Shown piece by piece: positions 5,746-5,807 of a stretch of 5,807 bases of DNA (within the stretch, counting starts at the first letter, position 1; each line of letters starts with the position of its first letter). Made by a program: the position numbers and the translations under genes. The notes beneath the pieces were generated by a model. That model worked only from the letters and a program-made list of their open reading frames with translations. It did no database searches and was not told where the DNA came from. This DNA is from CAYGVT01 sp964353355 (GTDB lineage Archaea > Thermoplasmatota > DTKX01 > GCA-020343715), in assembly GCA_964353355.1 (NCBI GenBank), contig CAYGVT010000018.1, positions 1 through 5,807 on the forward strand, given 5' to 3'.

Positions 5746-5807
5746 CCCCCCTCGCCACCCCCGCGCCACCCCGGCGGCCCCCATTGGCTCTGGCAGGATG
5801 CGCGACG
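5746..5807 (+). repeat. Dispersed C-rich repeat, copy 2, cut by the window edge
   Basis: Six C and TCGCC are followed by the core at 5768-5787, then sequence ending in GCGACG at the last base. It matches copy 1 (538-607) in the same orientation, and the core offset is exactly 5200 bases. It sits upstream of the surface-protein gene, on the far side of the C8 tandem units. Whether the inverted repeats that follow copy 1 also follow this copy lies outside the window. Confidence 0.65.

Noticed and set aside
5689..5807. CRISPR array
   Set aside because: Repeats of about 29 bases adjoin directly without unique spacers, and only two units are clear.

Overview
The window looks archaeal, most plausibly a Thermoplasmatota-type euryarchaeon with a fairly high GC content. 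The evidence is an archaeal TATA box (952-965) about 25 bases before an apparently leaderless start, a short AbrB/SpoVT-type DNA-binding protein, and a large secreted FG-GAP/Ig-like surface protein with many N-glycosylation sequons, a C-terminal membrane anchor and a basic tail. The lineage is inferred from gene style and is not proven.

Layout. (1) Bases 1-173 (-) hold the start, or a 5'-truncated remnant, of an unrecognised gene that runs off the left edge. (2) Bases 186-951 contain no convincing gene. They begin with an AT-rich island (about 300-350) and become a long, strongly C-rich (+ strand) tract. This tract holds a dispersed repeat (538-607), a cluster of inverted repeats (589-706) and an 11-bp perfect hairpin (649-674). 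(3) Bases 952-2040 (+) form a compact three-gene unit: a TATA box, a 59-residue AbrB-like protein (990-1169), a two-TM helical protein whose reading frame becomes coding-like exactly at the AbrB stop (to 1711), and a 110-residue helical protein (1708-2040) that overlaps it by ATGA. (4) Bases 2060-5539 (-) encode a 1159-residue surface protein. It converges on the operon with a 19-bp gap and has a strong Shine-Dalgarno. Its base composition breaks sharply near 3810, between the propeller half and the Ig-like half. (5) Bases 5540-5807 are its upstream region: a possible 37-codon small ORF, a weak promoter, a C8-containing tandem repeat, and a second copy of the dispersed repeat. That copy is in direct orientation, exactly 5200 bases from the first, and runs off the right edge.

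How it may work together (inference): the AbrB protein probably regulates its own operon through the palindromic AT-rich element between the TATA box and its start. The two downstream proteins are unknown. One is membrane-bound, and if the frame break is bridged or is a sequencing error, the product would be a membrane-tethered AbrB protein. The two direct C-rich repeats bracket the operon and the surface-protein gene, so the interval could be a cassette or a locus subject to recombination. This is the most interesting untested idea in the window.
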